Assembly (NCBI GenBank): GCA_023245515.1 | Contig: JAHFKE010000010.1 | Coordinates: forward strand, 1 to 23,602 | Source: Candidatus Levyibacteriota bacterium | GTDB lineage: Bacteria; Patescibacteriota; Microgenomatia; Levybacterales; UBA12049 | Direction: 5' to 3' | Length of the DNA: 23,602 nucleotides | Shown here: one piece after another, positions 7,664 to 14,970 of the stretch | Position numbering within the stretch: the stretch's first letter is position 1 | Layout: each line of letters starts with the position of its first letter | The notes under the pieces: generated by a model | The model's input: only the letters and a program-made list of their open reading frames with translations | What the model was told of the DNA's origin: nothing | Databases searched by the model: none | Made by a program: the position numbers and the translations under genes

Positions 7664-7684
7664 TTTCTGTCAGGTTTCTGTCAG
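7664..7684 (+). repeat. Two tandem TTTCTGTCAG repeats upstream of the trehalase-like gene
   Basis: TTTCTGTCAG occurs at 7664-7673 and 7675-7684, an 11-bp period (one helical turn), ending 9 nt before the -35 region. It could be an activator site, but nothing else supports this. Confidence 0.3.
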
Positions 7685-7693
7685 CCCATAGTC

Positions 7694-7722
7694 TTGCTTT
7701 TTGAATAATTAGGGCGTATAAT
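7694..7722 (+). promoter_or_regulatory. Promoter of trehalase-like gene
   Basis: TTGCTT (7694-7699), a 17-nt spacer and TATAAT (7717-7722). The ATG at 7749 lies 26 nt further on, so this gene has a leader of about 19 nt. The ATG overlapping the -10 box opens a frame that hits TAG after seven codons. Confidence 0.65.
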
Positions 7723-7748
7723 GCTCTTTGTAGCCAAAATATAGCTGT

Positions 7749-9440
7749 ATGCCAACAGAAAAATCACATCCTCATAATAGTGGAGATCCCCGAGGGGGAC
7801 CTTTTTCTGGCACAGAGGAATCTTCTCAGTCTTCAAGCTTAAATCGCGAGAGGCATTTTGTTCTCCCTAATGGCGAAAGAAGGCTCAATGTAGTAGCTCC
7901 AGAAGTTAAAGCAACCCTAGCATATATAGATAGGTCTTTGGATCAATTCACAGTGAGGGCAAATGAGGCTAATAGGCCTTTGGTATCTAATCCTATCATG
8001 CAGAGATTGGGTGTAGGTGAGTTGGGAAAAGGGACGGATGAGGATAAACAGGTACTGGAGAGAGTACGGGAGGTTTTGTTAGCTGATGACGTAATCCGTC
8101 GTACAGAATCAGAGGAAGTTTATTATCTTCCAAATGATTATGTTGCTCCTACAGATAAAAATAGTGGTTTTTTTAAGACACAGTTTTATTGGGATTCAGC
8201 ATGGCATATCAGATGGCTACTAGATTCAGATGAGCCGGATAAATTGCAAACTGCTAAAGGAACGGTCGAAAATTGTAAATATATGTTTGATAGAAAAGGT
8301 TTTATTCCTAACGCTTCAGCCTCAAAGTATGGAAATCGTTCTCAGCCACCATTGCTCACTACGATGATAACAGATGTTTTTGAGGGTATGCGTGTTGAGG
8401 AGGGAGAGACTGAAGATAATAAAGAATGGTATAGGTCTATGATGTCTTTTGCGAAAGACGAATATTGGAAAGTGTGGAATAACGACAATGATCTTACTCA
8501 GGTAGTGCCAAGAAAGGGCAATAGAAATCATAGGATTGAGCGGACAATGCTTGGTAAATATGGAGACACAGATATTGGGTACGACATTAACGCTGAGTTA
8601 GAAAGCGGTTGGGATATGACTCATCGTTTTCATGGGAGATGCGCAGATTTTCTTCCAGTTGATCTTAACTGTTATTTAGCAAAATATGAGAAACATTTTG
8701 AGGATGCTGCTCATTATTTTGGAGATGAGGCTGAGGCTAAATTTTGGAAAGACCGACGTAAGCAAAGAACCGATGAGATCATGGATAAGATGTTGGACAA
8801 AGAAAGGGGTTTCTTTTATGACTATGACTGGGTAAATGGGGAAAGGAGTGAGGTTGATTCCTTGTCTGGTTTTATGCCTTTGTGGGCAGGAATTATTGAT
8901 GATGATGATTTAAAAAGGCGTATGATTGAAAAATTAAGCAAAGATTTTATGCAGCCACATGGAATTACCCTGACAACAGAAGATGCGATTCCGCAACATC
9001 CAAGTGATGCGGACATGGAAGGTGTAAAATTTAAGAAAGGCATTAAGAGAACGCTCGTGAAGTATCATAAGCCTAAACAATGGAACTTTCCTAATCAGTT
9101 CGCTAATGTCGCAGATCAAGTAGTAGAAGCAGCCATATCAAACGGTTTCTATGACGTTGGTATAGAAATTATGACAAGGTTTATTGATAGTCATACTGAT
9201 TATTTTTTACAAAAGGGTAGTTTGCCTGAAAAACTGAACGTAGTGACAGGTCAGGAGGGTAACGGTGCAGCATATGGTGATCAAACTGAAATAGGGCTGA
9301 CGCTTGCTGTTTATAAGAGATTTGTTAAGAACCTGCCTAAATTATATGCAATAAAAGACAGAGCCTCGGAGGGGTTAAGTGTGAAAGAGCAGGAGCGTGT
9401 TGTTTTCAATGCTCAATTACAGACTCCTCTTCCTCTCTAG
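7749..9440 (+). CDS. GH37-like trehalase (six-hairpin glycosidase), cytoplasmic
   Basis: A 563-residue protein with an (alpha/alpha)6 glycosidase domain resembling family GH37, which splits trehalose to two glucoses. FFKTQFYWDSAWHIRWLL corresponds to trehalase signature 1, and NRSQPPLLTTMI to the conserved RSQPP segment. ELESGWDMTHRF holds the putative catalytic acid D289, the counterpart of the Asp in SGWDFSSRW. PVDLNCYLAKYE follows, and KQWNFPNQFANV replaces QWDYPNGWAP. QTEIGLTLA near the end could supply the base (E514), but the glycine-rich GGGGEY-type block before it is altered (VVTGQEGNGAAYGD), so the specificity could be another glucoside. The first ~45 residues are polar and low-complexity with no signal peptide, so it should act in the cytoplasm. 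It converges on the metalloprotease gene with only 4 nt between stops. Confidence 0.8.
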   Translation: MPTEKSHPHNSGDPRGGPFSGTEESSQSSSLNRERHFVLPNGERRLNVVAPEVKATLAYIDRSLDQFTVRANEANRPLVSNPIMQRLGVGELGKGTDEDKQVLERVREVLLADDVIRRTESEEVYYLPNDYVAPTDKNSGFFKTQFYWDSAWHIRWLLDSDEPDKLQTAKGTVENCKYMFDRKGFIPNASASKYGNRSQPPLLTTMITDVFEGMRVEEGETEDNKEWYRSMMSFAKDEYWKVWNNDNDLTQVVPRKGNRNHRIERTMLGKYGDTDIGYDINAELESGWDMTHRFHGRCADFLPVDLNCYLAKYEKHFEDAAHYFGDEAEAKFWKDRRKQRTDEIMDKMLDKERGFFYDYDWVNGERSEVDSLSGFMPLWAGIIDDDDLKRRMIEKLSKDFMQPHGITLTTEDAIPQHPSDADMEGVKFKKGIKRTLVKYHKPKQWNFPNQFANVADQVVEAAISNGFYDVGIEIMTRFIDSHTDYFLQKGSLPEKLNVVTGQEGNGAAYGDQTEIGLTLAVYKRFVKNLPKLYAIKDRASEGLSVKEQERVVFNAQLQTPLPL

Positions 9441-9444
9441 AAAA

Positions 9445-10461
9445 TTATCCTTGTACTGTTGAGGGGGTCTTTAGGTTATTGAGAAACACTCTGAAGCCAC
9501 TTCGTAGATCTTCAATAATCAGTGCCAGTTTATTTGTTGCTACTTCAAGCGTGCTTCTTTTTCTGCAGATTTCAACAAGTTGAGTGATATCATCCTGAGA
9601 TGTATTAACTATGTTGTTCGTTTTTGAGAACATGATGGCATTGGTATTGGCAACATGTTCTAGTCCTCTTGCATGACCCATTTCATGAGCTAGTGTATGA
9701 ACAATTTCTCTTTTGGAATTGTAAAAATAAATGGTGATTTTCTGTCCTTGCTCATTTACGCTATATAAGCCTTCCTCCGGTTTATATGATAGTGTTTGAG
9801 AATAGGTATCATATGTCTGGTTATAGGTGCCGACAGTTTGATTCAAATTCGCAACCTGAGAATTGTACGCATCCGTACTTTGATTGAGTTCTTTTGCGAG
9901 GGCATCAAGACTTTCTGCCTCTTTCTGAAGATCAGATTGTTCCCTTTTTAACTTTTCGTATTCCTCAGGAGGTGCTCCACCTTGCGTGTTCCAGTGGTCT
10001 ATGTCCGTATTTAATTTATACACCCGCCTTTTATATTCAGCTACTCTTTTTTGGTATGCTGCTATCTCAGGTTTTAAGATTTCATTCTGCTTTTTTAAGT
10101 TTGCATCCTTTTGCTTGAGTTCGCTATCGAGTTGATTGATCTCATTTGTCAGCGACTGCCTCTCATCGTACTCCAAATTTATCGTAAATTCTGCTTTGGG
10201 ATCGTAGGCGAATAAGGTCTTTCCTATCGCGGTGCTCCATATCTCGCCAGCCTCCTTTGCGTCGGTTAATAGTTCATCCTTTGTTATATTGAATTGAGGA
10301 TCAATAGTTCCTATGCTGTAGGAGATAGGCTTGTCGCATGGGCCGTAATAAATGACTTTGTCTAGAGCTCGTGCTAGAGGAACTCTGTTCTGATAGCCAA
10401 TGCTTGTGAGTAGAAGCGTTGCTACTATAAGTACAAAGAGCTTTCTCCTTTTTTTTGTCAT
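9445..10461 (-). CDS. Exported matrixin-type zinc metalloprotease with coiled-coil insert
   Basis: A 338-residue protein starting with a lysine/arginine cap and a hydrophobic segment (residues 7-23) that acts as signal or anchor, so the enzyme faces outside. The first half of a metzincin fold (about 40-105, PISYSIGTIDPQFNI... EAGEIWSTAIG) is followed by a long heptad-like, Gln/Lys/Glu-rich coiled coil (about 108-225). The zinc site then follows: HEMGHARGLEH (ligands H259, H263, H269; catalytic E260), with IMF (M277) as the Met-turn. The coiled coil thus separates the two halves of the catalytic domain. One cysteine early in the mature part (GPCDKP) could act in a disulfide or cysteine-switch (inference). 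Substrate unknown. The start has TATAAT 9 nt upstream and is divergent from trhO. Confidence 0.82.
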   Translation of the reverse strand: MTKKRRKLFVLIVATLLLTSIGYQNRVPLARALDKVIYYGPCDKPISYSIGTIDPQFNITKDELLTDAKEAGEIWSTAIGKTLFAYDPKAEFTINLEYDERQSLTNEINQLDSELKQKDANLKKQNEILKPEIAAYQKRVAEYKRRVYKLNTDIDHWNTQGGAPPEEYEKLKREQSDLQKEAESLDALAKELNQSTDAYNSQVANLNQTVGTYNQTYDTYSQTLSYKPEEGLYSVNEQGQKITIYFYNSKREIVHTLAHEMGHARGLEHVANTNAIMFSKTNNIVNTSQDDITQLVEICRKRSTLEVATNKLALIIEDLRSGFRVFLNNLKTPSTVQG

Positions 10462-10470
10462 ATTAAAATA

Positions 10471-10476
10471 ATTATA
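10471..10476 (-). promoter_or_regulatory. -10 element of metalloprotease gene
   Basis: Minus-strand TATAAT, 9 nt before the ATG at 10461. It shares a 57-nt divergent region with the trhO promoter, so the two -35 regions must overlap. Confidence 0.6.
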
Positions 10477-10506
10477 GCAATTTCTGAATTTTTATGCATA
10501 ATTTGG

Positions 10507-10512
10507 TATACT
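10507..10512 (+). promoter_or_regulatory. -10 element of trhO (leaderless)
   Basis: TATACT followed by exactly 6 nt and the ATG at 10519. No clear -35. Confidence 0.6.
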
Positions 10513-10518
10513 CTGTGT

Positions 10519-11439
10519 ATGCAATCTCAAGTTTTACTCTATTACAAATATGTGGCAATCTCTGATCCTGAAAAAGTACGGAATGAGCAGAGAGCTCTTT
10601 GTGAATCTCTGAATTTGAAGGGGAGAATTATTGTTGCGAAGGAGGGAATCAACGGAACCATTGAAGGCACGGTCGCAGATACTGAAAAGTATATTACCGC
10701 GATGGAGGAGGGGCAGTATTTTAAAAATATTTCCTATAAAAAAAGTGAAGGGAATGGTCACGCTTTCCCAAAACTCTCTGTTCGTGTCCGCCCTGAGATC
10801 GTTACTGCGAAGAAGCTGGATATTGATCCGACAAAGGTGACGGGTAAATATATTAGCGCTGAGCAGTTGCATGATTGGTTTGTCTCTAAAAAAGAATTTT
10901 ATATCGTCGATATGCGCAATGACTATGAATATATATCTGGTTATTTCGAAGGTTTTATTCCATCAGGTATTCAAAATTTTTATGATCTCGAACAGGTCTT
11001 GCCTCGCTTGCAGCATCTCAAAGATAAGACAGTTGTGACTGTCTGTACAGGAGGTGTGCGCTGTGAGAAGGCATCAGGATTTTTGGTGGTCAACGGATTT
11101 AACGATGTCTATCAGCTTAAAGACGGCATCCAGACATATATGGAGCAGTATCCCAATGAGCATTTCAAAGGCAAACTTTATGTCTTTGATAGTCGTCTGA
11201 CTGTGGGCTTTAATACGGATGATCCCAAGCATGAAGTTGTTGGGAGATGTGATTATTGCCAGAAGCCATCTGACACCTATGTGAATTGTGAATATAATTT
11301 CTGCCATCGTCATCATATCGCTTGCGAAGATTGCCTTGATGCAGAGACCGGCTTTGCTTTCTGCAATAAAGAGTGTAAAGAAAATTGGGTAAAGAGCGAT
11401 AGCAGAAAGAAAAAATATCCTCAGCAGAATTTTATATAA
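10519..11439 (+). CDS. trhO: Oxygen-dependent tRNA uridine(34) hydroxylase, rhodanese family
   Basis: A 306-residue protein matching TrhO (formerly YceA), which hydroxylates uridine 34 of tRNAs to ho5U, the first step toward cmo5U/mo5U wobble modification. The N-terminal acylphosphatase-like domain (residues 1-95) contains KGRIIVAKEGINGTIEG. The rhodanese domain (about 110-215) begins FYIVDMRNDYEYISGYFEGF and has the active-site loop VCTGGVRCEKASGF, with catalytic C176 (C177 in E. coli). The C-terminal cysteine/histidine cluster CDYC...CEYNFCHRHHIACEDC...CNKECKENW is the usual metal-binding tail. Cytoplasmic. It is followed 22 nt later by the SDR gene, which has its own -10 box. Confidence 0.95.
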   Translation: MQSQVLLYYKYVAISDPEKVRNEQRALCESLNLKGRIIVAKEGINGTIEGTVADTEKYITAMEEGQYFKNISYKKSEGNGHAFPKLSVRVRPEIVTAKKLDIDPTKVTGKYISAEQLHDWFVSKKEFYIVDMRNDYEYISGYFEGFIPSGIQNFYDLEQVLPRLQHLKDKTVVTVCTGGVRCEKASGFLVVNGFNDVYQLKDGIQTYMEQYPNEHFKGKLYVFDSRLTVGFNTDDPKHEVVGRCDYCQKPSDTYVNCEYNFCHRHHIACEDCLDAETGFAFCNKECKENWVKSDSRKKKYPQQNFI

Positions 11440-11449
11440 AATCCTGTGT

Positions 11450-11455
11450 TATAAT
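11450..11455 (+). promoter_or_regulatory. -10 element deciding the start of the SDR gene
   Basis: TATAAT, then exactly 6 nt (TTGCTT) and the ATG at 11462. It rules out the in-frame TTG at 11456, which would be the first transcribed bases at best. Confidence 0.65.
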
Positions 11456-11461
11456 TTGCTT

Positions 11462-12154
11462 ATGTCCCAGAACCCTTCCTTAAAGAGTAAGCACATCGTT
11501 GTTGTCGGAGCATCAAGTGGCCTTGGAAAAGCTCTCGCAGAACAATTATCAAAGGAAGGCACTGCTCTTTACCTGCTTTCCCGCTCTATTGAATCCTCTG
11601 ACCTAGAATTTGAAGCAAATAAAATTAATTGTGACGTTACTGATTCAGAAAGTATCTCAAATGCATTTAAAAAGATTGATCGCCTAACGAGTCAAATTGA
11701 TGTATTGGTAAATTGTGCAGGTATAGGTTTGGTCAAAGGCTTGGAGGCGACTACACAAGAAGATATAGAAAGGATTATTGCCACAAATTTAACCGGTACT
11801 CTCTATACTTCTCAAGAAGGATATAAGAGAATGCTTGAAAAGAAAAGCGGTCACATCATAAATGTTTCTTCTACTTCAGGTCTGAGAGCTCGCCCCGATG
11901 AGACAATTTATTGCGCAAGTAAATGGGGACTTCGAGGATTTACAGAAAGTCTGAGACTGGCAGCAACGCCTAATAAAATAAGAGTAACAGGTATTTATCC
12001 GGGTGGCATGCAGACTAATTTCTGGAAAGGATCGGAGCCCAAAAATCTTGATGCATTTATGACACCTTCTGATATCGCAGAACAAATTGTAAATGTGATA
12101 AAAACTCCAACTTCTATCTCTCCGGCAGAAGTTGTCATTGAGAGAGGTTTGTAG
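11462..12154 (+). CDS. Short-chain dehydrogenase/reductase
   Basis: A 230-residue classical SDR with an NAD(P)-binding Rossmann fold. Seen in order: the dinucleotide loop GASSGLG (residues 16-22), CDVTD (58-61) contacting adenine, NCAGIG (84-89), the structural Asn in ATNLTG, the catalytic Ser137 in NVSSTSG, and the catalytic YCASK (Tyr150, Lys154), then PGGMQT after the active site. Arg41 in LLSRS after beta-2 would favour NADPH (inference). The substrate cannot be told. The next two genes follow at 5 and 19 nt, which suggests an operon of SDR, PNPOx-like and PurN-like proteins without an obvious shared pathway. Confidence 0.9.
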   Translation: MSQNPSLKSKHIVVVGASSGLGKALAEQLSKEGTALYLLSRSIESSDLEFEANKINCDVTDSESISNAFKKIDRLTSQIDVLVNCAGIGLVKGLEATTQEDIERIIATNLTGTLYTSQEGYKRMLEKKSGHIINVSSTSGLRARPDETIYCASKWGLRGFTESLRLAATPNKIRVTGIYPGGMQTNFWKGSEPKNLDAFMTPSDIAEQIVNVIKTPTSISPAEVVIERGL

Positions 12155-12159
12155 TATTT

Positions 12160-12576
12160 ATGGACACACGCGTATTAGTTTTAGAGCTACTCAGGAAGAC
12201 AAAGCTGGCAGTCATCTCTACAGTGGGAGAAGATGCTCCTGAGTCAGCGGTTTTGGAATTTGCCGAGACGGAGGATCTAGAGTTAATCTTTGACACACTC
12301 AGTTCTTCCAGGAAGTATAGGAACTTACAAAAAAACCATAATGCCTCCTTTGTGATCGGATGGGATGATAATCTTACTGTGCAATACGAAGGAATTGTTC
12401 AGGAGTTGTTAAGCGAAGAGCTGGAGAGATATAAGCAGATATATTTCAAGAAGAATCCCAAAGCAAAACGTTGGGAGCATGTAGAAGGAATTAGGTATTT
12501 CAAAGTAACTCCTCGATGGATCAGATATTCAGATCTCAATCAGCATCCTTGGGATATTAAAGAAATTAAATTCTAG
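12160..12576 (+). CDS. Pyridoxamine 5'-phosphate oxidase-like flavin-binding protein
   Basis: A 138-residue split-barrel protein of the PNPOx-like FMN/F420-binding superfamily. The N-terminus LLRKTKLAVISTVGEDAPESAVLEFAETEDLELIFDTLSSSRKYRNLQKN shows the usual order: a helix, the first barrel strands (AVISTV...P.SAVL.F), then the S-S-R-K-x-x-N-L phosphate-binding segment for the flavin. It continues with ASFVIGWD, YEGIVQEL and a C-terminal RYFKVTPRWIRYSDL strand. Members are small oxidoreductases or general stress proteins. True pyridoxal phosphate synthesis is unlikely at this size. It starts 5 nt after the SDR stop, so it is probably translated from the SDR transcript. No clear Shine-Dalgarno site is visible. 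Confidence 0.8.
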   Translation: MDTRVLVLELLRKTKLAVISTVGEDAPESAVLEFAETEDLELIFDTLSSSRKYRNLQKNHNASFVIGWDDNLTVQYEGIVQELLSEELERYKQIYFKKNPKAKRWEHVEGIRYFKVTPRWIRYSDLNQHPWDIKEIKF

Positions 12577-12595
12577 CTGTTAATCTATTTTAGCA

Positions 12596-13195
12596 ATGAC
12601 TAAACGCTCTTTGAATCTTGGCTTTCTAGCATCACATAATGGGACGGATATGCAGGGAATTGTAGCTGCGATAGAGTCTGGAGAGGTACAAGCTGAGGTA
12701 AAATTAGTTATTAGTAATAATCGTGACTCAAAAGCTCTTTCTTTTGCCAAAGATAAAAACATCTCTAATATTCATATCAGCGAATTGATATGTGGGACTT
12801 CTGAAGATGTCGATAGAGTCATTCGCGATTCTCTCATTTCCGCGGGTGTTGATTTGGTCATTCTGAGCGGCTATATGAAAAAAGTCGGGCCCTTGACCAG
12901 AGGAGCATATCCTGAACGCATCTTGAACGTTCACCCATCGCTACTCCCGCGATATGCTGGCCTGTGGGGAGACGCTGTTCATAAAGCAGTGCTTGCGTCG
13001 GGAGACAAGATAACAGGTGTAACGATACATACGATCGATGAGGAATATGATAAGGGCAAGATTATTCTGCAGACTGAAGTAAATGTAGAACCTGATGATA
13101 CGCTGGAGGATTTGAGAGTAAAGGTGCAAGCAGAAGAAATCCAATGTTTCATTGCGGTTCTCAGGGACATACAAAGCGGCCATCTTAGTCTGTGA
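12596..13195 (+). CDS. purN: Phosphoribosylglycinamide formyltransferase-like protein
   Basis: A 199-residue protein of the GART family, which transfers a formyl group from 10-formyl-THF to glycinamide ribonucleotide in purine synthesis. The phosphate loop is ASHNGTDMQGIV, where most PurN have SGNGSNLQAI. ILSGYMKKVGP precedes the catalytic NVHPSLLPRYAG (N111, H113), and GVTIHTIDEEYDKGKIILQ carries the catalytic Asp (D148). Length is typical. No other purine gene is in the window, and many reduced genomes of this kind lack the pathway, so it may work with imported intermediates or on another formyl acceptor (inference). It lies 19 nt after the PNPOx-like gene and ends with the tandem stop TGA TAG. 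Confidence 0.85.
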   Translation: MTKRSLNLGFLASHNGTDMQGIVAAIESGEVQAEVKLVISNNRDSKALSFAKDKNISNIHISELICGTSEDVDRVIRDSLISAGVDLVILSGYMKKVGPLTRGAYPERILNVHPSLLPRYAGLWGDAVHKAVLASGDKITGVTIHTIDEEYDKGKIILQTEVNVEPDDTLEDLRVKVQAEEIQCFIAVLRDIQSGHLSL

Positions 13196-13236
13196 TAGAG
13201 CCTTTATGGCTACCACTAGAAATTAGATTGAACTTA

Positions 13237-13259
13237 TGAGGCGAAAGTAATTCGCATCA
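13237..13259. terminator. Possible bidirectional hairpin between convergent genes
   Basis: GCGAA-AGTAA-TTCGC, extended by TGA/TCA across one mismatch, lies in the 72-nt gap between the convergent purN-like and winged-helix genes. There is no U tract on either side, so terminator function is uncertain. Confidence 0.3.
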
Positions 13260-13267
13260 AATTAGCT

Positions 13268-14341
13268 TCAAGGAAGTAGGAGACTCACTTTAAGGTCAAA
13301 AAATCTTCCTAGTTTTTCAGTTTCTTGTTGTAATTGTTCCATAATTTCAACATTTGGTTTTTTAAAGAATTTTGCTTTTACAGAAAGCTCTTTGATTCCA
13401 AATGTTCTCTTCCACATACCAATTACTACCCCTCTATAGATAATTGCATTCCAAAATGCAGCATTTCCCTGGTCTTTAAAATAATACGTATCAGATGGAT
13501 TTATAAGTACTTCTCGGTCTTGGTAGGCAATAGTATATTCATCATAATTCGGAAGAAGAAGTAAATTGTTAGGTACTAATTTTTCAAATTTACTTTTTTC
13601 TAAAAAGAAATATTTTTTGCCATCAACATTCTCAGACTTGAGCATATTTTCCTCGATACCTTTTCTTGCATCTGCTGTGGTAAGGCCTGACCACCAGACA
13701 AAGTCACGAACTGTTGCTGGCCCATGACTTTGAAAGTACCGCTTCACAAGCTCTGCCAAAGGGTTTTGTGGAATAAATTCTTTGATCTTTGAGACTCTGT
13801 CTTTTATTAGTGCGTAGGTAAATTGCTTGCCAATTCTCGGTCCACTACAAATCAGAGTATCAAGTTCAGCTTGGGATACAACGTGGCCTAGTTTTTGCCC
13901 TTTTATTGAAATTCCGTTTTCTTCAAGAACTTTGCCAATCTCAAGGCGTGTCAAAAATTTCCCGCCGGAAAGTGCTGCGACAATAATCCCATTTGCTTTG
14001 TTAAAAAACTCTCTATCCAGACCTAACGCTTTGTTGTAATAAGACATTATTCTATTTACCCTGTGAGAGGTGAGTTTCTGCATCCAAGAGATATCTGCGG
14101 GGGTTACAAAGTGCCATGTTGGGCGCATTATGTGAGTCCTCAGAATTTTTCCTTCATTAAATGCTTCCTCAATTTCTTTGTCGCGTACTCCTAGTCTTTG
14201 TCCCAAGGCCCATTTTGCACCTTGGTAGTCTTGAGACTGTACTGCTCCGAACCACCCTACAAGTTCTGCAACAGAGTTCAAATTATTTGCAACAAATTTT
14301 TGATTTGTGAGCCTCTGGGCAAGAATATCTTGTGCTGTCAT
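13268..14341 (-). CDS. AlkZ-like winged-helix DNA glycosylase family (HTH_42)
   Basis: A 357-residue protein of the winged-helix HTH_42 family that includes the DNA glycosylases AlkZ and YcaQ/AlkX. The conserved N-terminal segment VGWFGAVQSQDYQGAKWALGQRL holds a QSQ triad (Q35, Q37) where AlkZ enzymes have the catalytic QxQ motif. THIMRPTWHFVTPADISWM is the family-typical block, and LLPNYDEYTIAYQDR lies near the C-terminus. AlkZ and YcaQ excise crosslinks or alkylated bases, so a base-excision role against alkylation or natural-product damage is plausible; the lesion is unknown. Predicted cytoplasmic. The gene is divergent from the small kinase gene with 57 nt between start codons, and each gene has a TATAAT exactly 6 nt before its ATG. 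Confidence 0.85.
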   Translation of the reverse strand: MTAQDILAQRLTNQKFVANNLNSVAELVGWFGAVQSQDYQGAKWALGQRLGVRDKEIEEAFNEGKILRTHIMRPTWHFVTPADISWMQKLTSHRVNRIMSYYNKALGLDREFFNKANGIIVAALSGGKFLTRLEIGKVLEENGISIKGQKLGHVVSQAELDTLICSGPRIGKQFTYALIKDRVSKIKEFIPQNPLAELVKRYFQSHGPATVRDFVWWSGLTTADARKGIEENMLKSENVDGKKYFFLEKSKFEKLVPNNLLLLPNYDEYTIAYQDREVLINPSDTYYFKDQGNAAFWNAIIYRGVVIGMWKRTFGIKELSVKAKFFKKPNVEIMEQLQQETEKLGRFFDLKVSLLLP

Positions 14342-14347
14342 AAACCC

Positions 14348-14353
14348 ATTATA
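14348..14353 (-). promoter_or_regulatory. -10 element of AlkZ-like gene (leaderless)
   Basis: Minus-strand TATAAT, then 6 nt (GGGTTT) and the ATG at 14341. Confidence 0.65.
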
Positions 14354-14360
14354 CCAATAA

Positions 14361-14383
14361 AACTACCAATAGGAATCAGAATC
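14361..14383 (-). repeat. Promoter-spacer sequence also found beside dispersed repeat C
   Basis: The minus strand here reads GATTCTGATTCCTATTGGTAGT (given in short as GATTCT-R-ATTCCTATTGGTAG). The same 22 bases with a single difference occur on the plus strand at 23389-23410. It lies in the shared divergent promoter region. Confidence 0.4.
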
Positions 14384-14386
14384 GTT

Positions 14387-14392
14387 TATAAT
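14387..14392 (+). promoter_or_regulatory. -10 element deciding the start of the kinase gene
   Basis: TATAAT, then exactly 6 nt (TTGACC) and the ATG at 14399. The frame is open to 14198 inside the divergent neighbour, but this box shows that the start is 14399. Confidence 0.65.
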
Positions 14393-14398
14393 TTGACC

Positions 14399-14908
14399 AT
14401 GAAGCAAATGCATTATTTATTTGTCGGATACCCCTTTTCTGGCAAAACCACATTGGCAAAAGAATTGGAAAAGAGATTTGGTTTTAGGCGGTTGAGTGTT
14501 GATGATGTGAAATTTGAATTGGGATATAAAGATGTCAGTGACAACGATATATCAGATCAGGTATGGAAAGAAATATTTAATGAGCTGGATAAAAGAATTG
14601 TTGAAAACCTAAAACTGGAAAGGACAATCGTTAATGAATATCCATGGGTTACAAAAGGATGGAGAGATAAAGGGAGAAAGCTCGCAAATGATTTAGGAAT
14701 CGAAACAAAAATAATATTTGTTGATACACCTGAGGAAATCGTTAGAGAAAGATGGCAGAATAATAAGCATAAAAATGATCGATTTGATATTCCAGAGGAT
14801 GTATTTGAAGAAGCAATTGAGCAATTTGAAAAGCCAACAGTAGATGAAAATGTCATTGTTTATCAACAAGGAGAAGATTTAGAGCAATGGATCCACAAAA
14901 ACCTGTAA
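14399..14908 (+). CDS. P-loop kinase (AAA_33-type), substrate unknown
   Basis: A 169-residue small ATP-binding protein of the zeta-toxin/polynucleotide-kinase-like group. The P-loop is VGYPFSGKTTLA (residues 9-20). LSVDDVKFELGY follows with the acidic pair typical of the second strand in these kinases. TIVNEYPWVTKGWRDKGRKLANDLGIETKIIFVDTPEEIVRERWQNN is the next conserved stretch: the strand IIFVD and the ERW arginine form the lid. Such proteins phosphorylate small molecules or RNA/DNA 5' ends. The frame gives no way to choose. No antitoxin-like neighbour is present, so a toxin role is not supported. It is divergent from the AlkZ-like gene. Confidence 0.75.
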   Translation: MKQMHYLFVGYPFSGKTTLAKELEKRFGFRRLSVDDVKFELGYKDVSDNDISDQVWKEIFNELDKRIVENLKLERTIVNEYPWVTKGWRDKGRKLANDLGIETKIIFVDTPEEIVRERWQNNKHKNDRFDIPEDVFEEAIEQFEKPTVDENVIVYQQGEDLEQWIHKNL

Positions 14909-14970
14909 CACAATTTGCTTCTTGCTAGAGCAGTCCGCTCCGCCAACTACCATGAGGAATCATAGTCGTT

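Noticed and set aside
14399..14908. Zeta-type toxin of a toxin-antitoxin pair
   Set aside because: No small antitoxin gene is adjacent; the only neighbour is a divergent DNA glycosylase-like gene, so general kinase is the safer call.
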